From: Gloeobacter violaceus PCC 7421
GTDB lineage: Bacteria; Cyanobacteriota; Cyanobacteriia; Gloeobacterales; Gloeobacteraceae
Length of the DNA stretch: 64,000 bases
Assembly (NCBI RefSeq): GCF_000011385.1
Contig: NC_005125.1
Coordinates: 434,001 to 498,000 of the forward strand
Direction of reading: 5' to 3'
The translations under genes and the position numbers were made by a program. Below are positions 8,101-26,350 of the stretch, piece after piece. The notes beneath the pieces are model-generated. The model worked only from the letters and a program-made list of their open reading frames with translations. It had not been told where the DNA came from and made no database searches. How positions within the stretch are numbered: the first letter of the stretch is position 1; the number at the start of each line of letters is the position of its first letter.

Positions 8101-9661
8101 GGCCGTACTCAATCCCTTCGATGACCGCCCGGCAACTGGCCTCGATAATGTTGGCCGACACCCCGATGGTCGTCCAGCGGCCCAGACCGTCGCTCGATTC
8201 GACCAGAACCCGGGTGCGGGCGGAGGTGCCGTGGGCGCTATCCAGGATGCGCACTTTGTAGTCGACCAGGTGCATGCCCGCCACCTGGGGATAGCAGCCG
8301 ACCAACGCCTTGCGCAGGGCGGCATCGAGGGCTGAGACCGGCCCGTTGCCGTCGGCGGCGGTGTGCTGGAGCACTTCGCCGACGCGCACACGCACGGTGG
8401 CCTCCGAGCGCACTGTACCGTCCGGGAAGGTCTGGCAGGCGGTGTAGAGTCCTTCGAGGGAGAATAGGGATTTGCGGATCTCCAGGCACTCACGCACCAG
8501 CAACTCGAAACTGGCTTCGGCCGCCTCGAACTGGTAACCCTCGGACTCCAGCAGCTTGATTTGCTGCAGGATACGGCCCACCGCCGGGTCGTGGCGCTCG
8601 AAACTGAAGCCCATCTCGGTGAGCTTAGTGAGCACGTTGCTGAGGCCCGCCTGGTCGGAGATGACAATGCGGCGGCGGTTGCCGACGCTCTCCGGCACGA
8701 TGTGCTCGTAGGTCTGGGGGTTGCGCTGCACGGCGCTCACGTGGATGCCCCCTTTGTGGGCAAAGGCGCTCGCCCCGACGTAGGCGGCGTGATCGTTGGG
8801 AGCGAGATTTGCCACTTCGCTCACGAAATGGGAGACTTCCGTCAACCGGGCCAACTGCTCCGGGGCGATGAGCGCGTAGTTCATCTTGAGTTGCAAATTC
8901 GGGATGAGCGCGCAGAGATTGGCGTTGCCGCAGCGCTCGCCGTAACCGTTGACGGTACCGTGCACCATGCGCGCCCCCGCTTCGACGGCGGCCAGGGCAT
9001 TGGCCACGGCAGTTTCTGAATCGTTGTGGGTGTGGATGCCGAGTTGCACTTCGAGATTGTGCTCCCGGCAGTAATCCCGGACTGCTTCGACGCTCGTGCG
9101 GATCTGCTGGGGAAGCATGCCGCCGTTGGTGTCGCACAGCACCACCCACTGCGCTCCGGCATGGGCTGCGGCGCGCAGGGCGGCCAGGGCATATTCGGGA
9201 TTTTTGTAGTAGCCGTCGAACCAGTGTTCGCAGTCGAAAATTACCCGCCGATCCTGGGTGCGAAAGAAGGCGACGGTATCTTCGATCATCGCCAAATTTT
9301 CTTCGAGGCTGGTGCGCAAACCTTCGTGCACGTGCAGCTCCCAGCACTTGCCGAAGGTGGTGACCCATTCGGTCCCCGCAGCGAGAATTTTGCGCAATCC
9401 GGCATCTTCCGACGCGCGCACCTGCGGTCGCCGGGTCGAACAAAAAGGAACCACCGCGCTGTGCTTAAAACGGGTACTGTGCAGGCGCTCGAAAAACTGA
9501 TCGTCCTTGGGATTGGCCCCCGGCCAACCGCCTTCGATAAAAGGCACCCCCAGTTCGTCGAGTTTGTGGGCGATGCGCAATTTGTCCTCGACTGAGAGGC
9601 TCATCCCCTCGCGCTGGGCGCCATCGCGCAATGTTGTGTCGTAAAGATAGATGCGTTCCAC
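8090..9661 (-). CDS. cimA: (R)-citramalate synthase
   Basis: Condenses acetyl-CoA with pyruvate to citramalate, opening the threonine-independent route to 2-oxobutyrate and isoleucine. The protein is 523 residues, as usual for CimA. The N-terminal TIM barrel carries the HMGL/IPMS signature DTTLRDGAQREG at about residues 8-19 and the metal site HTHNDSETAVANAL. The C-terminal LeuA-type allosteric domain provides isoleucine feedback in relatives. GASAFAHKGGIHVSAV is the conserved linker helix. A 2-isopropylmalate synthase would usually read differently after the start motif, so CimA is preferred. The gene converges with and overlaps the SDR 3' end. Confidence 0.92.
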   Translation of the reverse strand: MERIYLYDTTLRDGAQREGMSLSVEDKLRIAHKLDELGVPFIEGGWPGANPKDDQFFERLHSTRFKHSAVVPFCSTRRPQVRASEDAGLRKILAAGTEWVTTFGKCWELHVHEGLRTSLEENLAMIEDTVAFFRTQDRRVIFDCEHWFDGYYKNPEYALAALRAAAHAGAQWVVLCDTNGGMLPQQIRTSVEAVRDYCREHNLEVQLGIHTHNDSETAVANALAAVEAGARMVHGTVNGYGERCGNANLCALIPNLQLKMNYALIAPEQLARLTEVSHFVSEVANLAPNDHAAYVGASAFAHKGGIHVSAVQRNPQTYEHIVPESVGNRRRIVISDQAGLSNVLTKLTEMGFSFERHDPAVGRILQQIKLLESEGYQFEAAEASFELLVRECLEIRKSLFSLEGLYTACQTFPDGTVRSEATVRVRVGEVLQHTAADGNGPVSALDAALRKALVGCYPQVAGMHLVDYKVRILDSAHGTSARTRVLVESSDGLGRWTTIGVSANIIEASCRAVIEGIEYGLSR

Positions 9662-9818
9662 TGTCTCGGTCCGGCGATGCGGGACTTCAGTATAGGTTCT
9701 CCCCAGTATCCTACGTTACGATTATTCCTTTTCAAGGCAGATTCAACCCCGCTGGGAATCGCTGCCGGCTTGCTGTCATGCCGACTTTGAATAGGGTGAG
9801 ATACAGTTATTTCTGTCG

Positions 9819-11105
9819 GTGGATGCTCTGCGCTCTATGCCCTTCACATCCGGAGCCCTGGTTCAAGATCGCTACTTGCTCGAACGCCAGTTGGGCTCGA
9901 CGGGAGCCCGGCAAACCTGGCTGGTGCAAAACTCGGCTACCGGCCAAGCGCTGACGCTCAAAGCCCTGTACTTCGGCACCGGGATGGACTGGCGGAACCT
10001 GGCGCTGTTTGAGCGCGAAGCCCAGACCCTCAAAAGTCTCGATCACCCGCGCATCCCGCGCTACCACGAATTCTTTCAGTGGCAGCAACCGGAAGGGGAC
10101 TACTTTTGTCTGGTTCAAGATTACATTCCCGGCGTGTCTCTCGCCGAGCAGGTACACAGCGGCAAGCGTTGGAGCGAGGCGCAAATCGAGCAGGCGGCCC
10201 TCGAAATTCTGGAGATCCTGGATTATCTGCACAGCCTGGCCCCGCCCGTGGTCCACCGCGACATCAAACCGAGCAACGTGATCTGCGGCGAGGACGGGCG
10301 TCTGTATCTGGTGGATTTCGGTTCGGTCCAGGCGGAGCAGGTGAGCGGACGAACAGTAACCGTGGTGGGCACCTACGGCTACATGGCACCCGAACAATTC
10401 GGCGGAAGAGCAGTCCCGGGTTCCGATCTTTACAGTCTGGGAGCAACGCTTGTTCATTTGGCCACAGGGATGAACCCTGCCGATCTTGTCGATGGCGGTT
10501 TCCACATCCGGATCCCCGAGCAGCTGCCCTTGAGCCCCGGCCTGCGGCACTGGGTGGAAAAACTTGTCGATTCCGATCCGGAGCGGCGCTTCAAAAACGC
10601 CCGCGAAGCGATCTCGGGTCTGCGGTGCAAAGATTCGCTCGCGCATCCCTCCGAGACCACCTACCAGGGCCGGATCGCCCTTCGCCCCGGCCGGGAGAGG
10701 TTCTGCGTCGAAGTGGCTGCCCGCGAACCCGCCTTCGAGGACATCCTCACCGGTTTTGCCTGCTTTATTTTGTTTGTGATCGCCACTGCTTCGACCCACA
10801 CCCTCAAAGTGCTCGAACCCGGCGACGGCCTGACCGTGTGGATATTCATGGTGCTGTTGACCGTCGGATTTTGGGGGGTACTGGTGTTCACAGCGAGCAA
10901 CACACTGCTTCGGCTGTTGTGCTGCACGTGTCTTGAAGTGGATCGTGAGCTATTTACCCTCAGCCATTGGATTCTGGGAAAACGCATCTTTAACAAATCC
11001 GGGAGGGTCATGGCTTTGCTGGGCAAGCAGCGTTTGAGCTTCGATCTGACAACGGCTGAGCACCACTTGATCCTGGCGCACGTCCAGCGCTGGCTGAACC
11101 GATAA
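9819..11105 (+). CDS. Membrane-anchored Ser/Thr protein kinase (Hanks type)
   Basis: Protein kinase of 428 residues with all core motifs. A glycine loop region lies near residue 20, HRDIKPSN has His146 and Asp148, the DFGS motif has Asp166, and GTYGYMAPEQF forms the P+1 region. The kinase domain ends near 275. Two hydrophobic helices follow (ILTGFACFILFVIATA and WIFMVLLTVGFWGVLVF), so it is held in the membrane with both termini probably cytosolic. A short tail after about residue 350 is not recognised. The start is uncertain: GTG at 9819 or ATG at 9837; no strong ribosome site decides it. Partners cannot be read from context. Confidence 0.88.
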   Translation: MDALRSMPFTSGALVQDRYLLERQLGSTGARQTWLVQNSATGQALTLKALYFGTGMDWRNLALFEREAQTLKSLDHPRIPRYHEFFQWQQPEGDYFCLVQDYIPGVSLAEQVHSGKRWSEAQIEQAALEILEILDYLHSLAPPVVHRDIKPSNVICGEDGRLYLVDFGSVQAEQVSGRTVTVVGTYGYMAPEQFGGRAVPGSDLYSLGATLVHLATGMNPADLVDGGFHIRIPEQLPLSPGLRHWVEKLVDSDPERRFKNAREAISGLRCKDSLAHPSETTYQGRIALRPGRERFCVEVAAREPAFEDILTGFACFILFVIATASTHTLKVLEPGDGLTVWIFMVLLTVGFWGVLVFTASNTLLRLLCCTCLEVDRELFTLSHWILGKRIFNKSGRVMALLGKQRLSFDLTTAEHHLILAHVQRWLNR

Positions 11106-11482
11106 CGATCGGCAACAACTGAGGGGGTTTGTGGATTTTTGCTGGGCACGCGGGTCTGTGGGTGCGAGAGGCGGAACCCCCTTCGGGTTCCCCTCTCGCG
11201 CTCTCCAACCTCCCCGCGTCGAGGGGCTGCCAGCCCCCCGACACCCCCCGGACTCAGGGGCACGGCCGGGTACGAGATTTTGCGGGTGGGCTGGGTTGAC
11301 TTTTCCAGGGCCTGCACGATGCGTGTCGACTGCGGCACAAAGGCTTGCCTGTCGCTGGGCTGCAGGTATATTTGGATGCGAGGCAATTGAAAACCAAGCA
11401 ACAGCCGACGGCAGAGGAATTTCTTTGCCTTAATTTTTGCGAATCCAAATGCTGTAGAATTCAACCTGCAACAGCAGTCCGC
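11106..11482. other. Gene-poor interval with palindromic elements
   Basis: No coding sequence is supported here. The first half is very GC-rich and holds a long imperfect hairpin and a compact palindrome (listed separately). The second half is AT-richer and presumably holds the promoter of the following membrane-protein gene, but no convincing -35/-10 pair stood out. Confidence 0.6.
11164..11236. repeat. Hairpin/palindrome pair, possible intergenic repeat
   Basis: Left arm 11164-11178 pairs with right arm 11185-11199 (GCGAGAG...CTCTCGC, with one mismatch or bulge, loop CTTC). A second perfect stem lies at 11223-11237 (GGGGCTG-C-CAGCCCC). They follow the kinase gene and could terminate its transcript or be one copy of a dispersed palindromic element. 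No T run follows either stem. Confidence 0.45.
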
Positions 11483-12085
11483 ATGCGGATGTCCTCTATG
11501 CAAAAAGCTTCGTTCGTACTGGCGATAGCAGTGCTCCTGATGCCGCCTGCCCGTCACTGGTCGATCTGGCCCCAAGCGGACTTCTTGACCGTGCTGCTCT
11601 TTCCTAGCGTTTTCTTTGTTCCACTGTTGTTTTTGATCTGGGCGTTCGGCTGGTTCGGTCCGCTGCGCCAGAGCTCGCCGGGCGGGGCATTCCTGGTCAT
11701 CTGGTTGGCCTGCACATTGCTGTTGTATGTTTTCTGCTTCTTGTTTCCCTGGGCTTCCTCGATCGCTCCTTTGTCTTCCACGGCGGCGTGTCTGCGGGTT
11801 GCAACCACCGTCGCCGCAGCTAACGGCGCCCTGATACTGGTCCTGAGACTCCTTGGCGCTCCATTGAACGTGCTGACGGTAAGTGTGCCTGCTTTTTTGA
11901 TTACCGCAACTGGACTATTGTTCGTTCCGCTGAGTGTCTCCGAGACCTACCTGCGCAGCCACATTGCTGGAAACCTCTGGCCTGCCGCCTTCGGCGGTGC
12001 GCTGATCTCGTATATGCTCACTGTACAGTCGGCCGCCCACGAGCACGAAAAGCGGCATCATCCAAACATCAAGCTTCCCGGCTGA
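11483..12085 (+). CDS. Unknown multi-pass membrane protein
   Basis: A 200-residue protein from the ATG at 11483 (ATGs at 11489 and 11498 are in frame and equally possible). It is not recognised as a known family. About five hydrophobic stretches are visible: ASFVLAIAVLLM, FLTVLLFPSVFFVPLLFLIW, FLVIWLACTLLLYVFCFLF, NGALILVLRLLG and VSVPAFLITATGLLFVPL. The tail is short and His/Lys-rich (HEHEKRHHPN). The open frame extends 46 codons further upstream but those residues are not membrane-like and no ribosome site supports them. It lies alone between two gene-poor intervals. Coding status rests on the long hydrophobic pattern. Confidence 0.6.
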   Translation: MRMSSMQKASFVLAIAVLLMPPARHWSIWPQADFLTVLLFPSVFFVPLLFLIWAFGWFGPLRQSSPGGAFLVIWLACTLLLYVFCFLFPWASSIAPLSSTAACLRVATTVAAANGALILVLRLLGAPLNVLTVSVPAFLITATGLLFVPLSVSETYLRSHIAGNLWPAAFGGALISYMLTVQSAAHEHEKRHHPNIKLPG

Positions 12086-12648
12086 CGATAAATAGAAGCG
12101 GCAGCTATCCCTGCTTGCAGGTGTGCGATGACGGTGCTGATCTTCTAATAATTGGAGCGTTTTTCAGCCGGATATAGAACGGCACAACAGCCTAAAGCCC
12201 TCACTGGTGAGTTTTTCAGGTCAGCCCGTGTGACGTCCGAGATCGCGAAACGCTCTAAACAACCTCTACCTCTACAGCGCGTCCGGCTTAGTGCTCCACC
12301 GCTCTTGGCGAGGGCTGCCGGGGACGGCGGTCGTGCATACGGGCGGGCGGGCGCAAAGGCAGGGGCTGCTCAATGGCCAGAGCGCGGCGCAAAGCGGCAA
12401 TAAACAGCAGATGGGACTGGACGCAGGTGTCGATCGGGATGAACTGGTCGCGCATGGTGTGGATTGAAATGTTGGGCCAATTGTACATTCTTACGAACCG
12501 GAGTGCCCGGCAAATTTTTTCGTGCTTTGCCGCCGGGTCCGACGACGAAGGGGGGGTTACTACAGCGATCCCAGCCGCACCAGCCCGCCAGGACCACAGC
12601 CTGCTATCCCAGTGGAGCCCTTTCCAGAAATCTTCGCAATTGTGTCAA
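12086..12648. other. Gene-poor interval, possible gene remnant on the minus strand
   Basis: No confident gene. The minus strand at 12288-12488 has a 66-codon frame whose start (ISIHTMRDQFIPID) faintly resembles the C-terminal tail of M20-type peptidases, after which it becomes Arg/Pro-rich. There is no ribosome site and no upstream body in frame, so it may be a decayed gene end. A short inverted repeat sits at 12155-12255. Confidence 0.35.
12155..12255. repeat. Short inverted repeat, MITE-like
   Basis: GAGCGTTT at 12155-12162 is matched by AAACGCTC at 12248-12255, framing about 85 bases with no coding capacity. No target-site duplication is visible at the edges, so a small mobile-element remnant is only one possibility; an RNA hairpin base is another. 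Confidence 0.3.
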
Positions 12649-14322
12649 TTAGTTGATGAACACTTGCCCCGCCTTGATGGTCACCGTCATCGGCGCTTCG
12701 ATCGTGATCGAGCCCGTGGCGTCGTCGAGTTTGATAAAACAGCCCCCCGGTGTGCGCAGCTCCATGAACTGGTCGGTCTCGTTGATCTGGATTTGATAAT
12801 TGTCGGCGGTGCGGATGTAGATCCCTTTTTTGTCCGGCGGCGTGTCCTCGTCGGCAAAGCGCAGATAGTGGCCGACACGGGTCTTCATCGTGCGCAACTT
12901 CACCGGGGTGAGCGAATCGTCCACCGTCTCGGGGGTGTCGTCCTTGCCGTTCCAGACGCCGCCCACCACGTAGGGGCGGTGGATGTCGCCGTGCTCGAAG
13001 CAGACGAGCACTTCGTCGTTGACCTCCGGCATCCAGTAGATGCCGTGCTTGGGTCCGGCGCCGGGGCCGACGACACGCGCCCAATTGCTCTCGTGCTCCT
13101 CGGTGAGGGTGGGAAATTTCACTTTCACCCGCCCCATGCCCTCGGGGTCTTTGTTGTTGGTGACGATGCCCACCAGGTTGGTCTGGCCGGGTTTGAGCTT
13201 GGGCTGGGGCGACAACCCCGTCATCAGATTGCCGCCGCGGGTGCCGCGCACGCTGAATTCGGTGGTGTAGACCAGGTCGTGGTAGAGGTGGCGCGCGTCG
13301 GTGACGTAATAATCGCCCGTCAGCTTTTCGCCCAATCCGGTGAGCTGCACCAGCCGCCCCGGCCGTACCTTCGGCTCGCCCTCGGCGCGGGCGTCGGCAA
13401 AGATATATTCGCCTCCCATCTCGTCGCAGATAGCCTGGGCCATGGTGTCGGCCTCCTGGGCGTTGAAGACGGGATGATCGACCACGACCAGCTTCGGTTG
13501 GAGGTCGAACTGGCTATTGGAGGAACTGCCCGGTTCGTAACCGGTCTTGGTGACCACCTGTTCGCTCTGGGCGGTGGCGACGATCGTCTTTTTCTCGATG
13601 TAATCCCAGCTGCGCACCTCGACGGAACTCACCTGCTCAGCCGTGCTCATGCGCACACGAAAGGCATTCAGCCGCACACCCCAGCGCAGTTGCACCGGCT
13701 CGATCTGCCGCGGCCGGTGGAAGTGCACCTGTTCGTCCTGCACAAAAAACTCGAACCCGATGCGCGCCGCCCGTTCGCGCAAAAACGCCATGTTGGTCTG
13801 GTTTTCTTGAAAGACATAGTCGTGGGGGATGCCGCTTTCTTCGATCTCGCCGCCGGCCTGCAGGCCCACCTCCGCCACGATCTTGCGGACAATGTCGCTG
13901 TCGGTCATGTTGACGAACGAACGGTTGAAGCGGCCCTTGTGCAGCCGATGGGACATGTCGTAGCCGCGCAGAACCATCGGGGCGGAGGGATCTTCGGTGA
14001 AGTGGGTCTCGATGCCGGTAATCTCACCCACCAGCAGCTTCGGCAGGGCGTTGTCCGCCATGAACTCCGGCGCGGTCGTGGTGGCGGCGCGAAACCCGAA
14101 GGTAATCTTTGCACCGACTTTGAGGGCCGGGTGGTTGATCCAGTGGTGGATGTCGCGCATCCGGCCCGGGGTGAAGGGGTTGTGCAGGATGAGCGTAAAG
14201 GCGTCGGGCAGGTGCAGGCTCTCCTCGACACAGATCTGCTGGGTGCTGATGACGAGCTGATCGGTGTCCTCGGCGCTCATCCCGTCGAGGGTGATATTGG
14301 GCTTCGAGTTGTACTTTGGCAT
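12649..14322 (-). CDS. VgrG-like spike protein of a contractile injection system (Pvc8/Afp8 type)
   Basis: Predicted trimeric tip hub and needle that sits under the inner tube and pierces the target. The protein is 557 residues. The N-terminal two-thirds is the phage late-control D fold, with the conserved stretch around IPHDYVFQENQTNMAFL and LRERAARIGFEFFV. An OB-fold gp5-like domain follows (LVGIVTNNKDPEGMGRVKVKF to WMPEVNDEVLVCFEHGD). The C-terminus is a short beta-helix-type spike (GSITIEAPMTVTIKAGQVFIN). No effector extension is fused to the tip. It is the last gene of the minus-strand CIS block, 42 bases after the gp53-like gene. Confidence 0.92.
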   Translation of the reverse strand: MPKYNSKPNITLDGMSAEDTDQLVISTQQICVEESLHLPDAFTLILHNPFTPGRMRDIHHWINHPALKVGAKITFGFRAATTTAPEFMADNALPKLLVGEITGIETHFTEDPSAPMVLRGYDMSHRLHKGRFNRSFVNMTDSDIVRKIVAEVGLQAGGEIEESGIPHDYVFQENQTNMAFLRERAARIGFEFFVQDEQVHFHRPRQIEPVQLRWGVRLNAFRVRMSTAEQVSSVEVRSWDYIEKKTIVATAQSEQVVTKTGYEPGSSSNSQFDLQPKLVVVDHPVFNAQEADTMAQAICDEMGGEYIFADARAEGEPKVRPGRLVQLTGLGEKLTGDYYVTDARHLYHDLVYTTEFSVRGTRGGNLMTGLSPQPKLKPGQTNLVGIVTNNKDPEGMGRVKVKFPTLTEEHESNWARVVGPGAGPKHGIYWMPEVNDEVLVCFEHGDIHRPYVVGGVWNGKDDTPETVDDSLTPVKLRTMKTRVGHYLRFADEDTPPDKKGIYIRTADNYQIQINETDQFMELRTPGGCFIKLDDATGSITIEAPMTVTIKAGQVFIN

Positions 14323-14364
14323 CGCTGAGACCCTGGAATGGCAATAGTGAACAGCGGCTGGAGG

Positions 14365-14931
14365 CTAACCGGTCGGGGTGCGGGCGCTGCGCGAATCTGT
14401 CTGCCGGTTGGCCGCCCCGGCGTTGTCCCCCTGGGAGCCCGCGGCGATGTCGTCCACCTCCTGGAGCTTGAGGGTGATCATCGCCCGCACCGGATCGCCG
14501 TTGGGCAGAAACATCGTGTAATTGTAGGTCAGTGTGGTGACCACGCAGCGCAACTGGATGTTGGAGCCCATCGTGAACATGTAGACCAGAGGCCGTTTGC
14601 GGTTGAGCAGGCCGCCGTCGGCGGCTCCGTCCGCACCGGCGGTCGCATCGGAGACCTGTTTGGGGGAGACGGCGTCCTTGAGCGCATCGATATAGGACTG
14701 GCAGGAGGAGCGCGACTCGTAGGTGTCGATGAGCATGTTCTCGATTGTCACCTGGTAAGGTTTGACGCCTTTGTAGTCGGTGCTGGGCAGGGTGTCGTTG
14801 TTGCCGACCGAACCTTTGTTTTCTTTCCACTCCACCGTGCGCGTAAACGAGATGGCGCTCGGGTTGTACAAGAACGTGATCGTCGAGCCGCCGCCTTCTT
14901 GGGGGACGAGTTGGGCCTTTACGAGGGTCAT
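14365..14931 (-). CDS. Contractile injection system hub adaptor (gp53/Pvc7-like, no LysM)
   Basis: A 188-residue protein that in related particles links the tail tube to the spike. The opening (MTLVKAQLVPQEGGG, FLYNPSAISFTRTVEWKE) is typical of the CIS tube/adaptor N-terminal domain, where a membrane-protein-like YNP-x-S-I motif recurs. The region around TMGSNIQLRCVVTTLTYNYTMF continues that fold. Pvc7/Afp7 proteins often carry a C-terminal LysM domain; here the tail is a short Gly/Ala/Ser-rich stretch without one. GGAG lies eight bases before the ATG. It is placed between the giant repeat protein and the spike, matching the usual adaptor-then-spike order. Confidence 0.87.
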   Translation of the reverse strand: MTLVKAQLVPQEGGGSTITFLYNPSAISFTRTVEWKENKGSVGNNDTLPSTDYKGVKPYQVTIENMLIDTYESRSSCQSYIDALKDAVSPKQVSDATAGADGAADGGLLNRKRPLVYMFTMGSNIQLRCVVTTLTYNYTMFLPNGDPVRAMITLKLQEVDDIAAGSQGDNAGAANRQTDSRSARTPTG

Positions 14932-14964
14932 GGTCTTTCTCCTTCACTTGCGTGCTGCGTACAC

Positions 14965-24798
<9,834 letters not shown>

Positions 24799-24800
24799 CG

Positions 24801-25331
24801 CTAATTACTGCCGAAGTAGCCGCTCGCGTCGCGGGTCAGGTTCATCATCGCCCCGCCGCCGCCGCTTCTCTGGATGCGCAGGCCCTCGTAGGAGACGATC
24901 ACCTGCTCAATGGCCGCCGTCGCGTTCTGCGCGGGCAGGTTCGCCATCAACTGCGGACCTTTGAAGCCGGTCACCACCGCGCCGATCAGGGTCCAGCACT
25001 GCATGGTTTCGCCCGCCTGATTGAACAACACGATGTTGATATTGCGCCGTTTGGTCGGGGTGGCCGGATCGAGCGACCCGTAGGCCCACTCCCAAAAAGT
25101 GAGGCTGTCGGTGATGCCGCGCTGGAGGGTGACATCGCTGTAGGTCACCGGCCCCAGGTAGATGCGCTCCTGCTCGTTGACCCCGCCCTCGGCGTAGGAA
25201 TTTTTCTTCATCGTGAAGCCGATGCCGCTGCACTGCATGAACGACGCGGTCAACTCGCTGTCGATCTCGACGTAGAAGCGGTTGGGCAGAACGTAGTTCA
25301 GTTCGTGGACGACGTTGCCGTTTTGTGCCAT
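24801..25331 (-). CDS. Contractile injection system tail tube protein (gp19/Pvc5-like)
   Basis: Inner tube subunit of 176 residues, usual for the T4 gp19/Hcp-related tube family. The motifs NYVLPNRFYVEID, MQCSGIGFTMKK and RNINIVLFNQAGETMQCWTL are typical; the family forms stacked hexameric rings inside the sheath. The ATG at 25329-25331 overlaps the upstream stop as TGATG, which suggests translational coupling; a TTG one codon earlier is not needed. Only one tube gene is seen here, while complete CIS loci usually have two or three tube paralogues, so others may lie elsewhere. Confidence 0.92.
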   Translation of the reverse strand: MAQNGNVVHELNYVLPNRFYVEIDSELTASFMQCSGIGFTMKKNSYAEGGVNEQERIYLGPVTYSDVTLQRGITDSLTFWEWAYGSLDPATPTKRRNINIVLFNQAGETMQCWTLIGAVVTGFKGPQLMANLPAQNATAAIEQVIVSYEGLRIQRSGGGGAMMNLTRDASGYFGSN

Positions 25332-25606
25332 CAAAAGTGCCCCCCGTAGTCGCGTCCGCGCTCGCGGTGCCGATCCAGCTCGTCGCGCATCAGTTCGTAG
25401 ACCCGGTCGCTCAAGCGGCGCATCACCAGGTGGCTTTTGAGCACTTTGCCCGCCTGCAGCATCAGCGCCAGTTTTTGCTTGTTGCGCGTCTGCAAAGCGG
25501 CGCCTGCGGCCGTGCCTGCGGCCGAGTGCGCCTGAGCGGCGGGTGCCTGAACGGGTGAGGCGTGGAACCGGGTTTCGAGCTGGGGCGGTTTGGAGTTGAA
25601 ATCCAT
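25331..25606 (-). CDS. Small CIS-locus protein with conserved basic helical tail
   Basis: A 91-residue protein of unknown function, translationally coupled to the tube gene through TGATG. The first half is Ala/Gln-rich and probably flexible. The C-terminal half is helical and ends LSDRVYELMRDELDRHRERG. This matches the end of the giant protein (LAQEIYGLLRQRLEVERERSG) in the pattern L-x3-[IV]-Y-x-L-[LM]-R-x2-L-x3-R-E-R. Tails like this recur in other CIS-locus proteins, so the motif may bind one common particle component. It is not a Pvc6/DUF5908 protein by eye. The family cannot be named with certainty. Confidence 0.72.
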   Translation of the reverse strand: MDFNSKPPQLETRFHASPVQAPAAQAHSAAGTAAGAALQTRNKQKLALMLQAGKVLKSHLVMRRLSDRVYELMRDELDRHRERGRDYGGHF

Positions 25607-25703
25607 GGGTCGGACCCGAGGCTGGGATCAGTGTAGGAAGCTCCTTGCCGGCCTACCAGTGGCCAAAAGTCGGAGCCCTCGAATCCAAACTAGGGAATAT
25701 ATT

Positions 25704-26339
25704 TCAGGCGATGGCCACCTTGAACTGCACCAGGTTCTCGCGGCCCAACTGCAGCGTGTCGCCGTCCACCAGCTGGTAGGAAACCCCCGGGGTGAGCGGT
25801 TGGCCGTTGACGAAGGTGCCGTTGCGGCTGTTGTTGTCGGTGATCGTGTAGGTGGCGTAGGCGGCGTCCCAGAGGATACAGGCGTGGGGCCGCGAGATGA
25901 CCTGATCGTTGGGGATGCCGGTCAGATCAATTTCGGGAGCCGGTTTGACCGTGCCGCCGCGCCGGCCGATATAACTTTCGTCGCCCGGCGCTGCGAATTC
26001 GCGGCCGATGAGCGCGTGCACCAGTTTGAGCGTCGGCCGCCCCTGGGAGGCAGGCGGCGCGGCGGCCGGGGCGACCGGCGGCTGTGGGTAGGCGGCGGGA
26101 GCGGGCTGTGGGTACGCGGGCGGCGGGGCGGCCGGCGCGTAGACGTGCGGCGGCGGGGCCGGCTGCTGGTAGGGCGAGACGATAGGCGGCGGCGGTGGAG
26201 CGGCGGCGACCGGGGCGGCGCTGCCGCTGCGCACGACGTTACCGAGGGGTGTGCCGCACATCGGGCAGACCTGGGCGGTGTTGGGCAGTGTCCGGTTGAA
26301 GTATTCGCACTGCGGATTGGGGCACTTGGGAGCGGCCAT
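25704..26339 (-). CDS. Zinc-ribbon / FHA-domain protein
   Basis: A 211-residue cytosolic protein. The N-terminus is a zinc ribbon (CPNPQCEYF, then CPMCGTPLG). A Pro/Ala-rich linker runs from about 35 to 105. A C-terminal FHA domain follows, with YIGRRGG, ISRPHACI and NNSRNGTFVNG, the phosphothreonine-binding residues of the fold. FHA domains read Thr phosphorylation by Ser/Thr kinases. It lies 11 bases downstream of the pseudokinase gene and about 100 bases before the CIS structural genes, so it is probably in the same transcript. Whether it controls the CIS is an inference from context and from FHA proteins of type VI secretion. Confidence 0.87.
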   Translation of the reverse strand: MAAPKCPNPQCEYFNRTLPNTAQVCPMCGTPLGNVVRSGSAAPVAAAPPPPPIVSPYQQPAPPPHVYAPAAPPPAYPQPAPAAYPQPPVAPAAAPPASQGRPTLKLVHALIGREFAAPGDESYIGRRGGTVKPAPEIDLTGIPNDQVISRPHACILWDAAYATYTITDNNSRNGTFVNGQPLTPGVSYQLVDGDTLQLGRENLVQFKVAIA

Positions 26340-26350
26340 GGCGGTACCGT

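Noticed and set aside
12373-14328. 651-codon plus-strand frame opposite the VgrG-like gene.
   Set aside because: The minus-strand protein has the full VgrG fold and motifs. The plus frame is only its complement and shows no recognisable domain.
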